Shown: positions 9,510 to 18,098 of the stretch, in pieces | How positions within the stretch are numbered: the stretch's first letter is position 1 | Layout: each line of letters begins with the position of its first letter | Assembly (NCBI GenBank): GCA_003330885.1 | Contig: CP030277.1 | Span: 1,488,001 to 1,552,000 of the forward strand | From: Rhodobiaceae bacterium | Lineage (GTDB): Bacteria; Pseudomonadota; Alphaproteobacteria; Parvibaculales; Parvibaculaceae | DNA: 64,000 bases | Reading direction: 5' to 3' | The notes under the pieces: generated by a model | The model's input: only the letters and a program-made list of their open reading frames with translations | Told to the model about the DNA's origin: nothing | The model's database searches: none | Program-made: the position numbers and the translations under genes

Positions 9510-9995
9510 TTAGCGCCAATCCGACAGACGGATAATGTTGCCACCACTTGTCGCTTGGCTCTCAACTACGTTGCGTCGTGAAGCCATATCAGACTGCCCG
9601 ACTGCGATCCTGTCGGAGGGATGAGGCATCCGGATTTTGCGCGCAAGCGTCGCATCATCGATGGGCTTGCGAATGTAATCATCGGCCCCAGCAATGCGAG
9701 CGTCATCGATCATGTCTGGTGTGAGCTCATGGCCCGTCAGTAAAATGATCCCATCGCGTCCATTCAGATCTCGAAGTCCGCCGAGCCCATAGCGCAGAGA
9801 CACGATCAGGGCGCCCACATCTTCAGCGCAGACAGATTGGTCAACGATCGTAAGATCAGGCTGAAAACGCCGAAATGCCTTTTTGAGCCCCTCACCAGAG
9901 GAGACTTCCATGCTCCGAAAGCCCAACCGTCCGCAAACACGCGCCGCAACCCGTCGCGCGAGATGAGATGAATCAGCAATAAGGCAAGTCCGCAT
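9510..9995 (-). CDS. Stand-alone response-regulator receiver protein
   Basis: 161 residues from an ATG preceded by GGGGGC at seven to eight bases; a GTG 27 bases upstream has no site. The receiver domain has Asp8 of the acidic pocket, Asp52 as phospho-acceptor (TIVDQSV), Thr87 (LLTGHE) and Lys110 (IRKPID). Only one acid of the usual pocket pair is evident at residues 7-8. No output domain follows; the C-terminal 45 residues look flexible. It probably works as a CheY-like or phosphorelay intermediate. No histidine kinase lies in the window. Confidence 0.82.
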   Translation of the reverse strand: MRTCLIADSSHLARRVAARVCGRLGFRSMEVSSGEGLKKAFRRFQPDLTIVDQSVCAEDVGALIVSLRYGLGGLRDLNGRDGIILLTGHELTPDMIDDARIAGADDYIRKPIDDATLARKIRMPHPSDRIAVGQSDMASRRNVVESQATSGGNIIRLSDWR

Positions 9996-10084
9996 AACAG
10001 CGCCCCCGAAATCTGAGAGCACAGAAAGCGCTCCCCTAGCTCAGAAACGCTAGCGCGGAGACCTGAAGTTTTTATTAACCATAA

Positions 10085-11155
10085 TCAAGCGGGCCGCGAC
10101 CGCTCCAAATCCTCAGCTCCGAGCCGGTACGCGCTGGGTGTCATGCCTTCCCGCTCTTTGAAGGCACGGTTGAACGGTCCGATCGAGCCATACCCCAAAT
10201 CCATGGCGATGGTGAGAATAGGAAGCCGCGCCAATTCCGGATCCCGGAGACGCTCTTTAGCCTCCGCTATTCGGTATTGGTTGAGGAAATCGTTGAAATT
10301 CCGGAAGTTGAGCTCCTGATTAATCAGCCGCCGCAGTCGGTGTTCTGGAATCTTTACCTGCTCCCCGAGCCTCCCAATCGTCAGGGAAGCAGCAAACAGC
10401 CCCTCCCTTTTTGTGATCCAGGTCTCAAGCGCCGCTAGGTCCCGTCGGGCGATCTGGACAGCGGCACTCGGCAAGTCCTCTTCAACCAAAGGCGTCTGTC
10501 TGGGCTCTGGAAAAAACATGGCATCAGGCGCCAGAGAGGCCGCACGCACCACCAGAGAGACGACGACCAGCCAGATGGCGAACGATTGCAGCGCCTGGAT
10601 CGGAACAAAAGGTGGTCCTATATCGACGGTGAGCTCGTAGATGGAGACGACAGACATCATTACAACGAGGAATGAAATGAAATAGAGCCGGAAACGCCTG
10701 CGCGCCTCGAGCAAATCATCCGCCCGCCCGCGCCAGGCGACCCATCCGAGATGCACCGCCAGCCCAATAACGATCAGCTGGTGCAGATTGTCGACGGCTG
10801 AATGCTCATGGTTGCCAGTCAGAACGTCAGGCCCCACCCGCCAAATGCCGAACATCAGGATGAAACTCAGAAGACCCCAATGAACCGGGCCAGGCTTGAA
10901 GCGATCCTCGAAGAGCGAAAGCCCAAAAATCCATAAAACCACTGAATTGGCAATACAAGCTGGCAGCAACAGCACCTCTACCCAGAAGTTATCGGTGATC
11001 GAACAGAACAGGTAGGCAGCAGTACAAAGCGCTGCCGCAACCCCCAGTCTGCCAGGCCAGGACTCCCGATGGTCCCGAAGAAGAAGTACAGCAAAGAGCA
11101 AGAGGCTGGTTACCGCCCCATAGCGAAACACCGCATCAAATGTCACAAGATCCAT
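10085..11155 (-). CDS. Membrane-anchored AraC-family transcription regulator
   Basis: 356 residues from an ATG with AAGGTGG upstream; a start 36 bases earlier is less likely. Residues 1-215 hold about seven hydrophobic segments, like a 7TM sensor. The last 110 residues are an AraC-type double helix-turn-helix with IGRLGEQVKIPEHRLRRL and the signature MDLGYGSIGPFNRAFKE. It should sense a membrane or periplasmic signal and bind DNA directly. It is divergent from the MFS gene at 11356 across a 200-base gap, which is the obvious target. Confidence 0.85.
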   Translation of the reverse strand: MDLVTFDAVFRYGAVTSLLLFAVLLLRDHRESWPGRLGVAAALCTAAYLFCSITDNFWVEVLLLPACIANSVVLWIFGLSLFEDRFKPGPVHWGLLSFILMFGIWRVGPDVLTGNHEHSAVDNLHQLIVIGLAVHLGWVAWRGRADDLLEARRRFRLYFISFLVVMMSVVSIYELTVDIGPPFVPIQALQSFAIWLVVVSLVVRAASLAPDAMFFPEPRQTPLVEEDLPSAAVQIARRDLAALETWITKREGLFAASLTIGRLGEQVKIPEHRLRRLINQELNFRNFNDFLNQYRIAEAKERLRDPELARLPILTIAMDLGYGSIGPFNRAFKEREGMTPSAYRLGAEDLERSRPA

Positions 11156-11355
11156 CAGCCACCACCTTTTCCTCAACGATCTCGCGAACATCCAGGCAAA
11201 TCAATCCTCCTGCGCCATCGAGATAGACCAAAAACCTCGCCGAATTCCCGAAACACTGGCCTTTTCCGGAAATTGGCCGGCAGGTTGAGCATTAGGCGAG
11301 CCCTCGCAGGCTCATAGAGGCCATGTGGATCTTCCAATGAGAGGAAGGACCAACC

Positions 11356-12693
11356 ATGACAATTGATACCCATAGATATCCCCTCGCCCGTGCCTCCTGG
11401 GTCGCCTTTGCGCCGGGCATTGAGAGCGTCAATGTACTGCTGCTCTATTTCATTTTTGCGCCCTACATGGTTCAAACCGTGCTTGGTGGTGGTTCGGAGG
11501 CTCAAAGCATCTGGGGAGTCGTGACGGCAATCGGTGGCATCTCCGTTGCGTTGCTTGGGCCGATCATCGGAACGATCTCCGACACGGTGGGAGGCCAGAA
11601 GCGGTTTCTGACAGGTTTTGTCGTTCTGGGTGCCGCTGCCAGTGCAACACTCTGGTTTGCGGTTCCCGGTATCCCTCTCGAAGGGCTCGTGACCCTCAGC
11701 TTTGTCGCCATTCTCCTCATGATCGGGGTTGAGCTGGCAGGGGTCACCTATAGCTCTCTCCTTCCCAATCTGGGCACACCAGCCACCATTGGCCGCTTGA
11801 GTGGAAATGCAATCGGGTTTGGCATTGCCTGGGGTCTCATCCTGCTGGGCGGATACATCGCCGCCTTTATGCTTGGCGACACGCCCTTCTTCGGTCTGGA
11901 CCGGGAAGCCCATGAGCACAGTCGCATTGCTGGCCCCATCGTTGCTGCAGCCCTGCTTTTTTTCCTGCTGCCGCTGCTCGCCTTCACTCCCCCAACGCCC
12001 ATCCGTCGGGTCTGCCTGCCAGTTGGACGCATTGTGCGCGGCGTCATCAAAGATGCTTATATCGCGATGCGCGCAGAACCCGCCATCGCTCGGTTTGTTA
12101 TCGCGCGTGTGATCTATCAGGACGGTATCGGCGTCGCCCTCACTTTCGGCTCCATCTACGCCGCTGGATTGTTCGACTGGGATACACTGGAACTCGCAGT
12201 GTTCGGCATATGCATTCTGGGTGCCGCCGCTGTCGGCGCGACAATCGGCGGTCAGATTGATGACCGCATTGGAGCGAAGAACACAATCCTGCTTGCCCTT
12301 CTCATCCTCGTCATAGGCATGGTGGCCTTGCTCAGCTTTCCCGCTCCCTCAGACATTTCAGAGGGGTTCTTATCCACACCTGCAGAACAAGCCTTTATCG
12401 GGGTGGCGCTGCTTCTTGGTATGGGCATTGGTCCGGCTGGCGGCTCCGGCAGAACCATGATGGCGCGGATCGCACCAGAAGGTCAGGCGGGCAAATGGTT
12501 TGGCATCATGGCACTGGCTGGCAATGCCGTTGCCTTCACCGGCCCGGCCCTCGTTGCGTTGGTCTCCTACCTCACAGAAAGTGAGCGAAGCGGCATGATG
12601 GTAGCTCCCGTCATTATAGGGCTCGGTGCCATTCTGATGTTCTTTGTGAAATCAGACCGGCCGCTGCTGAGCAAGCAATTAGTTACTGCTTAG
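11356..12693 (+). CDS. MFS transporter, UMF1/Atg22-like
   Basis: 445 residues with about twelve membrane segments. The first segment carries FAPGIESVNVLLLYFIFAPYM and the loop LGPIIGTISDTVGGQKRF, which resemble the UMF1 (MFS_22) branch; a conserved GGSGRTMMARIAPEG lies between later segments. Cargo unknown. AGGAAGG precedes the ATG. It is divergent from the AraC regulator, which probably controls it, and its last 11 bases overlap the end of the convergent HIT gene. Confidence 0.82.
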   Translation: MTIDTHRYPLARASWVAFAPGIESVNVLLLYFIFAPYMVQTVLGGGSEAQSIWGVVTAIGGISVALLGPIIGTISDTVGGQKRFLTGFVVLGAAASATLWFAVPGIPLEGLVTLSFVAILLMIGVELAGVTYSSLLPNLGTPATIGRLSGNAIGFGIAWGLILLGGYIAAFMLGDTPFFGLDREAHEHSRIAGPIVAAALLFFLLPLLAFTPPTPIRRVCLPVGRIVRGVIKDAYIAMRAEPAIARFVIARVIYQDGIGVALTFGSIYAAGLFDWDTLELAVFGICILGAAAVGATIGGQIDDRIGAKNTILLALLILVIGMVALLSFPAPSDISEGFLSTPAEQAFIGVALLLGMGIGPAGGSGRTMMARIAPEGQAGKWFGIMALAGNAVAFTGPALVALVSYLTESERSGMMVAPVIIGLGAILMFFVKSDRPLLSKQLVTA

Positions 12694-13096
12694 CCGCCTC
12701 TCGCAACGCGACAATCAATGCGTCAACCTGAAGTGTGCTGTAGGGGATGGCTTCCCCTACACCCCAGACCGGTGCGGGCCAGGCCGCATCGGTCGCAAAG
12801 CGCGCAACCACATGGATATGAAGTTGTGGCACCATATTGCCCAGTGCTGCCACGTTCATCTTCTCCGCTGAAGTCTCTGTTCGAAGGGCTCTGCTCGCCC
12901 GATCAATCTCAGCGAGAAAGGTTGGCTTGTCACTCTCTGCAATCTCGTCAAAGTCGCGAAGACCATTCTGCCGAGGCACAAGAATAAGCCAGGGGAACCG
13001 GGCATCATTCATCAGAAGAACACGGCAAAGCGTCCAATCATCAATAATGAAGGTGTCGGCTGCGAGTCTTGGGTGTAGGGAGAATTTTTCAGACAT
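12683..13096 (-). CDS. HIT-family (histidine triad) protein
   Basis: 137 residues from the ATG giving MSEKFSLHPRL; longer frames upstream belong to the neighbouring gene. The HIT core is DTFIIDDWTLCRVLLMND with WLILVPRQ and the catalytic segment PQLHIHVVAR. The first His of the triad is Gln here, a variant common in bacterial HIT proteins with a QLHxHV motif. The family hydrolyses nucleotide phosphoramidates or dinucleotides. Its start lies immediately after the stop of the two-helix membrane protein upstream, so translation is probably coupled. Confidence 0.85.
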   Translation of the reverse strand: MSEKFSLHPRLAADTFIIDDWTLCRVLLMNDARFPWLILVPRQNGLRDFDEIAESDKPTFLAEIDRASRALRTETSAEKMNVAALGNMVPQLHIHVVARFATDAAWPAPVWGVGEAIPYSTLQVDALIVALREAAKQ

Positions 13097-13097
13097 A

Positions 13098-13394
13098 TCA
13101 GTCTGAAGATGCCATCGATCTCCGCGAAACACCATCAACAACACCACTGGAAAAACCATACCACCGGCGCCCCAGGGCAATTCCCGAGATGCCGCCAAGG
13201 ACCAGAGCCCAAACGACCAGGAGAGCCCCCCAAATGACAATCATGGTCCAATCAGCAGAACCGAAGCGCGACGCAACATCGGTACCATAGCGGCTCAGCT
13301 GCAGAACAGAATTGATAAGCCCGAGACCAGCTCCGATTGCCAGCAGCCAGACGACCCATCCATTCCAATGTCGATCTCTCTTAGGCAACGTCAT
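13098..13394 (-). CDS. Small two-helix membrane protein, unrecognised
   Basis: 98 residues, not matched to a named family by me. Two clear membrane segments are seen at about residues 13-36 (VVWLLAIGAGLGLINSVL) and 47-72 (VIWGALLVVWALVLGGIS), with basic residues at both ends. The stop codon directly precedes the HIT start, so the two genes form a unit. A GTG six bases upstream of the chosen ATG is an alternative start. The coding case rests on the membrane pattern and the tight junction. Confidence 0.6.
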   Translation of the reverse strand: MTLPKRDRHWNGWVVWLLAIGAGLGLINSVLQLSRYGTDVASRFGSADWTMIVIWGALLVVWALVLGGISGIALGRRWYGFSSGVVDGVSRRSMASSD

Positions 13395-13484
13395 AAACAC
13401 ACCCAGCTAAACGACGTAAAGGCTGAGCGTCACCTCAGCATCGAATCTGCTGAGGAAAATATACAGTTCACTAGAAGTATTCAA

Positions 13485-14654
13485 TCAGTAAGATTTTGGT
13501 AATTCCAAGACTCTCTCAGCAATAAAACTTAAGACTAGTTCACGACTTACTGGAGCAATTCTAGCGATCATCACTTCGCGCAAGTAACGTTCGACATGAA
13601 ATTCCTTCGCATAGCCCATCCCGCCATGGGTCATGACGGAAGTTTCACAAGCACGAAATGCTGCCTCAGCAGCAAGATATTTCGCCGCGTTGGCCTCTGC
13701 GCCGCAAGCAGCATCAGCGTCGTAAAGCGCAGCTGCCTTGAAGACCATGAGATTGGCCGCTTCCAGTTCCGCCCAGGATTTTGCAAGTGGATGCTGGATC
13801 GCCTGGTTCTGCCCGATGGGCCGGCCAAAGACTTCTCGCTCACGGGCATAGGTCGTGGCTTTTTCTAAAGCGATGCGGCCAATACCAATGGCTTCAGCTG
13901 CAATCAAAACCCGCTCCGGATTAAGCCCATGAAGCAGATAGCGAAAGCCTTTCCCCTCTTCCCCGATGAGATCTTCCTTGGGAACGCGCAAGCCATCAAA
14001 AAACACTGCATTTGAATCGACCGCCTTACGACCCATCTTGGCAATCTCATGGACTTCCGTCGCACCGCCGCGATCAAGGTCAGTGTAGAAAAGGCTCAAA
14101 CCTTCAGTCGCCTTTTTGCAATCCTCTTTTGGTGTTGTCCGCGCGAGCAGGAGGATCTTGTTTGCGGTCTGTGCCGTTGACGTCCACATCTTTCGACCAT
14201 GAACGATGTAATGATCGCCATCCCGCTCCGCCCTGGTTGTGATGGCCATAGTGTTGAGGCCAGCATCTGGCTCAGTTACTCCAAAGCAGCAACGATCGGT
14301 TCCGGCAATCAGTGGCGGCAGGTTTTTCGCCTTCTGCTCATCCGTCCCGAAGACGACAATCGGCATGGGTCCAAAGAGATTGATATGGATCGATGACGCG
14401 CCTGAAAGACACGCTCCAGATTGCGCAATGGTCTGAGCGACAATCGCCGCTTCAGTCACACCCAATCCAGCTCCGCCATGGGCCTCCGGCATTGCAATAC
14501 CGAGCCACCCGCCCGCGGCGATATCTCTGACAAAGTCTTCCGGAAACACGCCGTCTGTGTCACGGGCGAGCCAATAGTCATCACCATACTTGCCGCAGAT
14601 TTTCGCTATGGCGTCCCGAATGGCCTGCTGATCGGCGGAAAACTCAAAATCCAC
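13485..14654 (-). CDS. Acyl-CoA dehydrogenase family protein
   Basis: 389 residues from a GTG with GGGGAG eight bases upstream, giving VDFEFSADQQ, the usual family N-terminus. FAD-binding motifs CCFGVTEPDAGLNT and GRKMWTSTAQTANK and the C-terminal helical domain with THGGMGYAKEFHVERY are intact. The family oxidises acyl-CoA to 2-enoyl-CoA. The segment where the catalytic Glu of medium-chain enzymes sits (normally YEGT) reads IAPVSRE, a variant I know from a bacterial subfamily ending in LPKSY or LPRSY. It is divergent from the MaoC-CitE pair and probably feeds it. Confidence 0.87.
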   Translation of the reverse strand: MDFEFSADQQAIRDAIAKICGKYGDDYWLARDTDGVFPEDFVRDIAAGGWLGIAMPEAHGGAGLGVTEAAIVAQTIAQSGACLSGASSIHINLFGPMPIVVFGTDEQKAKNLPPLIAGTDRCCFGVTEPDAGLNTMAITTRAERDGDHYIVHGRKMWTSTAQTANKILLLARTTPKEDCKKATEGLSLFYTDLDRGGATEVHEIAKMGRKAVDSNAVFFDGLRVPKEDLIGEEGKGFRYLLHGLNPERVLIAAEAIGIGRIALEKATTYAREREVFGRPIGQNQAIQHPLAKSWAELEAANLMVFKAAALYDADAACGAEANAAKYLAAEAAFRACETSVMTHGGMGYAKEFHVERYLREVMIARIAPVSRELVLSFIAERVLELPKSY

Positions 14655-14886
14655 AATCTGTCTCCCCAAAGCGTTTTCAGGGCGAGGATGAAGCCGCCAC
14701 CGGTTCAAGGCCAAGCCGAACGTGTGAACGGTTTTCCGCCCGAAAACGCGACAAAAAAAGAAGCCAGAGTCCATCTTACACAAATCAAAATTCGAACGGC
14801 TCTGGTGTGTTTAAGGTATAACTTACCCAAAGATGGAAGACGGTGACAGGCCGTCCAGAAAACAAACAAAAACACAGGGAAACCTC

Positions 14887-15345
14887 ATGCCAGGGCTCTA
14901 TTTCGAAGAATGCGAGGAAGGTCTCGTCCTTAAACACGCGATCCACCGCACCATCACGGAAACTGACAACACACTTTTCTCCGCGATGACAATGAACCCG
15001 GCTGCGCTCCATCTCGACCACCACTACGCAGAGACGGAGACCGAATTTGGCAAGCCCCTGGTCAACAGCCTGTTCACGCTAGGGCTTGTGATCGGCATCT
15101 CGGTGCATGAAACAACCCATGGCACCACGATCGCAAATCTCGGCATGACCGACGTGTCCTTCCCCAAACCTGTGTTCCATGGCGACACCATGCGGGTTGA
15201 AACCAGCATCATCTCCAAACGCAGATCTAAATCACGCCCGAAAGCTGGCATCGTGACCTTCGAGCATCGCGGCTACAACCAACGCGACGAACTCGTCGCC
15301 CAATGCACAAGACAAGCCTTCATGATTGCTAAGACGGACGGTTAA
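14887..15345 (+). CDS. MaoC-family hotdog dehydratase/hydratase
   Basis: 152 residues from an ATG with AGGGA seven bases upstream. The hotdog fold is recognised from [23 protein letters not shown], with the hydratase Asp/His pair in [13 protein letters not shown], and [14 protein letters not shown]. Such proteins hydrate enoyl-CoA thioesters. It lies three bases from the CitE-like lyase gene, an arrangement like the hydratase plus malyl-CoA-type lyase pairs that take mesaconyl-CoA-like compounds to shorter acyl-CoAs. The exact substrate is an inference. Confidence 0.85.
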   Translation: MPGLYFEECEEGLVLKHAIHRTITETDNTLFSAMTMNPAALHLDHHYAETETEFGKPLVNSLFTLGLVIGISVHETTHGTTIANLGMTDVSFPKPVFHGDTMRVETSIISKRRSKSRPKAGIVTFEHRGYNQRDELVAQCTRQAFMIAKTDG

Positions 15346-15348
15346 CTC

Positions 15349-16224
15349 ATGCGCTCATTCCTTTTTGTTCCAGCAGACAGTGATCGCAAACTTGCCAAAG
15401 GAGCTGACTCTGGCGCCGACGCGCTCATCCTCGACCTTGAAGACGCGGTTGCCCTCAACAACAAACCCGCCGCTCGAGAAGGCGCCATTGACTATCTGCA
15501 GTCCCGCAAACCCGACGATGGGCAAACCGTCCTCGTCCGCATGAATGCGCTGGACAGCGAATTCTGGCAGCAGGATCTCGCAACCGTCGTGCCCACAAAG
15601 CCCGACGCCATCATGGTTCCCAAAACCATTTCCGGTGCGTGTATTGCGACGGTCTGCAAACACCTGACCGACCTCGAAAAAGCACACAGTCTGCAACAAG
15701 GTACGATCAAGCTCATGAACGTCGCGACAGAAACAGCAGCCTCGATGTTCAACTTGGGCACCTATGGAAATGTCAGCGAGCGTTTCTTTGCCATGACCTG
15801 GGGGGCTGAAGACCTCTCCGCCGACCTGGGAGCCAGATCAAACCGGGATGACGCAGGCAACTATACCGAGCCTTATAAACTGGCGCGTACACTGTGCTTA
15901 TTGGGCGCAGTTGCTGCCGATGTCATGCCAATCGACGGAATTTGCAAAGATTTTCGCGATGAAGCGGCTCTGGAAGCAGAAGCACGCGCTGCCATTCGCG
16001 ACGGATTTACAGGGAAAGTTGCGATTCACCCAGCGCAGGTGCCCGTTATCAACACTGTCTTCACACCCACTGAAGAAGACATTGCCGAAGCCCGCGCTGT
16101 CGTTAAAGTCTTCGCAGATGCAGGCAATCCGGGCGTCGTGAGCCTCGATGGAAAAATGCTGGACCGCCCTCACCTGCGTCAGGCTGAAAGCGTTATTGCA
16201 CGGGCCGCTGCCACAAAATCTTGA
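15349..16224 (+). CDS. HpcH/HpaI-CitE family CoA ester lyase
   Basis: 291 residues. The TIM-barrel aldolase fold is marked by RSFLFVPADSDRKL, LILDLEDAV, VRMNALDSEFW, the Mg-binding Glu in VATETAASM and Asp in WGAEDLSADLG, and KVAIHPAQVPVIN. It resembles citrate lyase beta chain and malyl-CoA or methylmalyl-CoA lyases. It lacks citrate-lyase partners, so a CoA ester is the likely substrate. The gene follows MaoC with three bases between; its own ribosome site is poor, which suggests translational coupling. Confidence 0.86.
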   Translation: MRSFLFVPADSDRKLAKGADSGADALILDLEDAVALNNKPAAREGAIDYLQSRKPDDGQTVLVRMNALDSEFWQQDLATVVPTKPDAIMVPKTISGACIATVCKHLTDLEKAHSLQQGTIKLMNVATETAASMFNLGTYGNVSERFFAMTWGAEDLSADLGARSNRDDAGNYTEPYKLARTLCLLGAVAADVMPIDGICKDFRDEAALEAEARAAIRDGFTGKVAIHPAQVPVINTVFTPTEEDIAEARAVVKVFADAGNPGVVSLDGKMLDRPHLRQAESVIARAAATKS

Positions 16225-16305
16225 TGATGAAAATGCTGGCCTTATTCGGCGGCACTGCTACGCTTATTGAGCGGCACCCCATGCAGCAGTGCAAGGAAGA
16301 CCTTT

Positions 16306-16596
16306 ATGTCGATAGTCAAAAAAATCATCGCAGCCTTAATCCTGGCAGCCAGTCTGTACACAGCATACATGATCTACCAGCAGAGTGCGCTCGCGGGTGT
16401 CCTGTTTGTGATCCTTGCCCTGACGGTAGTTGTGCCGCTTGCGGTCGGAACCGCCCAAAGGAACAGCAGGATCAAAACCAATATTGGTGAAATGCCCGAC
16501 AGCAAAATGGATGTTGGCGTGCGTCAGGCGCGAGCGACCATCATGCGCGAAGACGGCGAAGTCAGAGGCGCGCCAGCACGCAAACAGCCATCATGA
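16306..16596 (+). CDS. Small membrane protein, unrecognised
   Basis: 96 residues from an ATG with AAGGA eight bases upstream. Two adjoining hydrophobic segments (about residues 5-22 and 28-48) are followed by a charged tail with basic and acidic residues. No named family recognised. It follows the CitE-like gene after 81 bases on the same strand and its end overlaps the nitroreductase end by six bases. Confidence 0.6.
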   Translation: MSIVKKIIAALILAASLYTAYMIYQQSALAGVLFVILALTVVVPLAVGTAQRNSRIKTNIGEMPDSKMDVGVRQARATIMREDGEVRGAPARKQPS

Positions 16597-17163
16597 TCCT
16601 GACCAACGGGTGATGCGGTCGGCAAGATCGGGACGGACCCGCTCTGTCGGCTGAGCCTCTTTGCCACCGAGATAGATAAAGCCTGCCACCCGCTCGCCTT
16701 CGCCAAGCCCCAGTGCGCTCACGACATTCTCATCAAACGCATACCACTCGGTAAGCCATTGCGCGGCATACCCAAGCGCTGTGGCCGCGACCAACATGTT
16801 CTGGCAAACCGCACCAGCAGCGAGCTGCTGCTCCCAGACCGGGATCTTGATGTTCTCAGTGACACAGGAAACAACGCCAACCACCGTGGGAGCGCGCACA
16901 AAACGGAGCGTCTCGAGGCTGGCCCGCTCTGCGTCGCAATCCGGATTGGCCTTCGCAAAGGCATCCTCCAACACCGCCCCAAATTCAGCCCGCGCGTTGC
17001 CTTCAAAAACAATGAACCGCCAGGGTCCGAGTTTCCCGTGATCTGGTACCCTGTGCCCCGCTGCAAGAATGGTGTCTAGCTCGTCGGCACTCGGGCCCTG
17101 TTGCGTCATACTGCCCGCGACAACTGAACGTCGGGAGAGCAACAGGTCGATCATCTCATTCAT
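16591..17163 (-). CDS. Nitroreductase family protein
   Basis: 190 residues from the ATG giving MNEMIDLLLSRRSV; an in-frame ATG six bases upstream sits directly on the AAGGA site and is less suitable. FMN-binding motifs are SRRSV, HRVPDHGKLGPWRF and the later GYAAQWLTEW and GFIYLGG. It resembles the short YdjA-type nitroreductases, which use NAD(P)H and FMN to reduce nitro compounds or quinones. Cytoplasmic dimer expected. It is divergent from the barrel protein at 17280. Confidence 0.86.
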   Translation of the reverse strand: MNEMIDLLLSRRSVVAGSMTQQGPSADELDTILAAGHRVPDHGKLGPWRFIVFEGNARAEFGAVLEDAFAKANPDCDAERASLETLRFVRAPTVVGVVSCVTENIKIPVWEQQLAAGAVCQNMLVAATALGYAAQWLTEWYAFDENVVSALGLGEGERVAGFIYLGGKEAQPTERVRPDLADRITRWSGS

Positions 17164-17279
17164 AGTCATTCCTTCAACTTGCCAAGCCTCACCCATGACA
17201 TAAGGCACCCGGCAGAAATTGCAAATGGTTCGCAAATATTTTGTTGGACACAACGCAATAATAAAACTTCAATTTCCCT

Positions 17280-18095
17280 ATGGGGGAATTCGCGCAGAAG
17301 TTGTTCTATGGGTGTGTCGGCATCGGTCTGCTTTTCATCTTGGCTGCAGAATCTGTCCTGGCAGGGGCATGGCCTCAGCCAAAGGGTGAAACGGAGGTCA
17401 TCGTCTCAGCCACCCACGCATTGGCGCACAGAACCTTCGACCAGACCGGAAACGCAGTATCACGAGGCCGGTTCAAAAAGGTCGAAATTCAGGTCTATGC
17501 CGAGCATGGACTAACAGACCGGGTGACGCTCGTCGGAGAAGTCGCCCGCTCCACAGATAAGTCAGAAGCCTTCAACCGTCAGTTCACAGACACCGCGTTT
17601 CGTCGCGTAGAATTTGGCGCACGAACCCATCTCTTCACCTGGGATGAAACGCTCTATTCCGTAGACGCACTCGCGATACTCAACACCTCATCCGGCGGAG
17701 ATGACCCTGCCGCTTCGCAACCTGGCGACATGGACTACGAGGTCGCTGTGAACACCGGAACTCCCATCATGTTCATGGGCCTATTCGGTTTTAGCGCCCA
17801 ACGGTTTGCCTACAAGTACCGGCCGGGTATCCGCCCGGCCGTCGCGAGCGCAGATGCAACACTTGGTCTCAATTGGGGACCGGATTGGATGACCTTATTG
17901 AAATCAAATACCGAATATTCGATCGGGCGGACACCATCCCCACAAGGGCATTATTGGTCGAGCAAAGCGGAGTTCGGTCTCGTCCATCGACTAGAACCAG
18001 GATTTGCCATCGAAGCCGGTGCCTTCAGGACCTTCATAGGTAGAAATGTCCTGAAGGAAACCGGGCTCAAACTCTCACTCTGGTATGACTTCTAA
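17280..18095 (+). CDS. Exported beta-barrel-like outer-membrane protein, unrecognised
   Basis: 271 residues with an N-terminal signal peptide (hydrophobic residues about 10-25, cleavage near AESVLAGA). The mature part is rich in alternating amphipathic strands with aromatic edges, e.g. RVEFGARTHLFTW and MFMGLFGFSAQRFAYKYRP, and ends in WYDF, a terminal Phe as expected of an outer-membrane barrel. About twelve strands could be drawn. No family is recognised. The ribosome site before the ATG is poor; a TTG downstream is an alternative. Confidence 0.7.
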   Translation: MGEFAQKLFYGCVGIGLLFILAAESVLAGAWPQPKGETEVIVSATHALAHRTFDQTGNAVSRGRFKKVEIQVYAEHGLTDRVTLVGEVARSTDKSEAFNRQFTDTAFRRVEFGARTHLFTWDETLYSVDALAILNTSSGGDDPAASQPGDMDYEVAVNTGTPIMFMGLFGFSAQRFAYKYRPGIRPAVASADATLGLNWGPDWMTLLKSNTEYSIGRTPSPQGHYWSSKAEFGLVHRLEPGFAIEAGAFRTFIGRNVLKETGLKLSLWYDF

Positions 18096-18098
18096 GAG

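Noticed and set aside
11173-11919. A 248-codon frame antisense to the UMF1-like carrier
   Set aside because: Polar, low-complexity product without a ribosome site.
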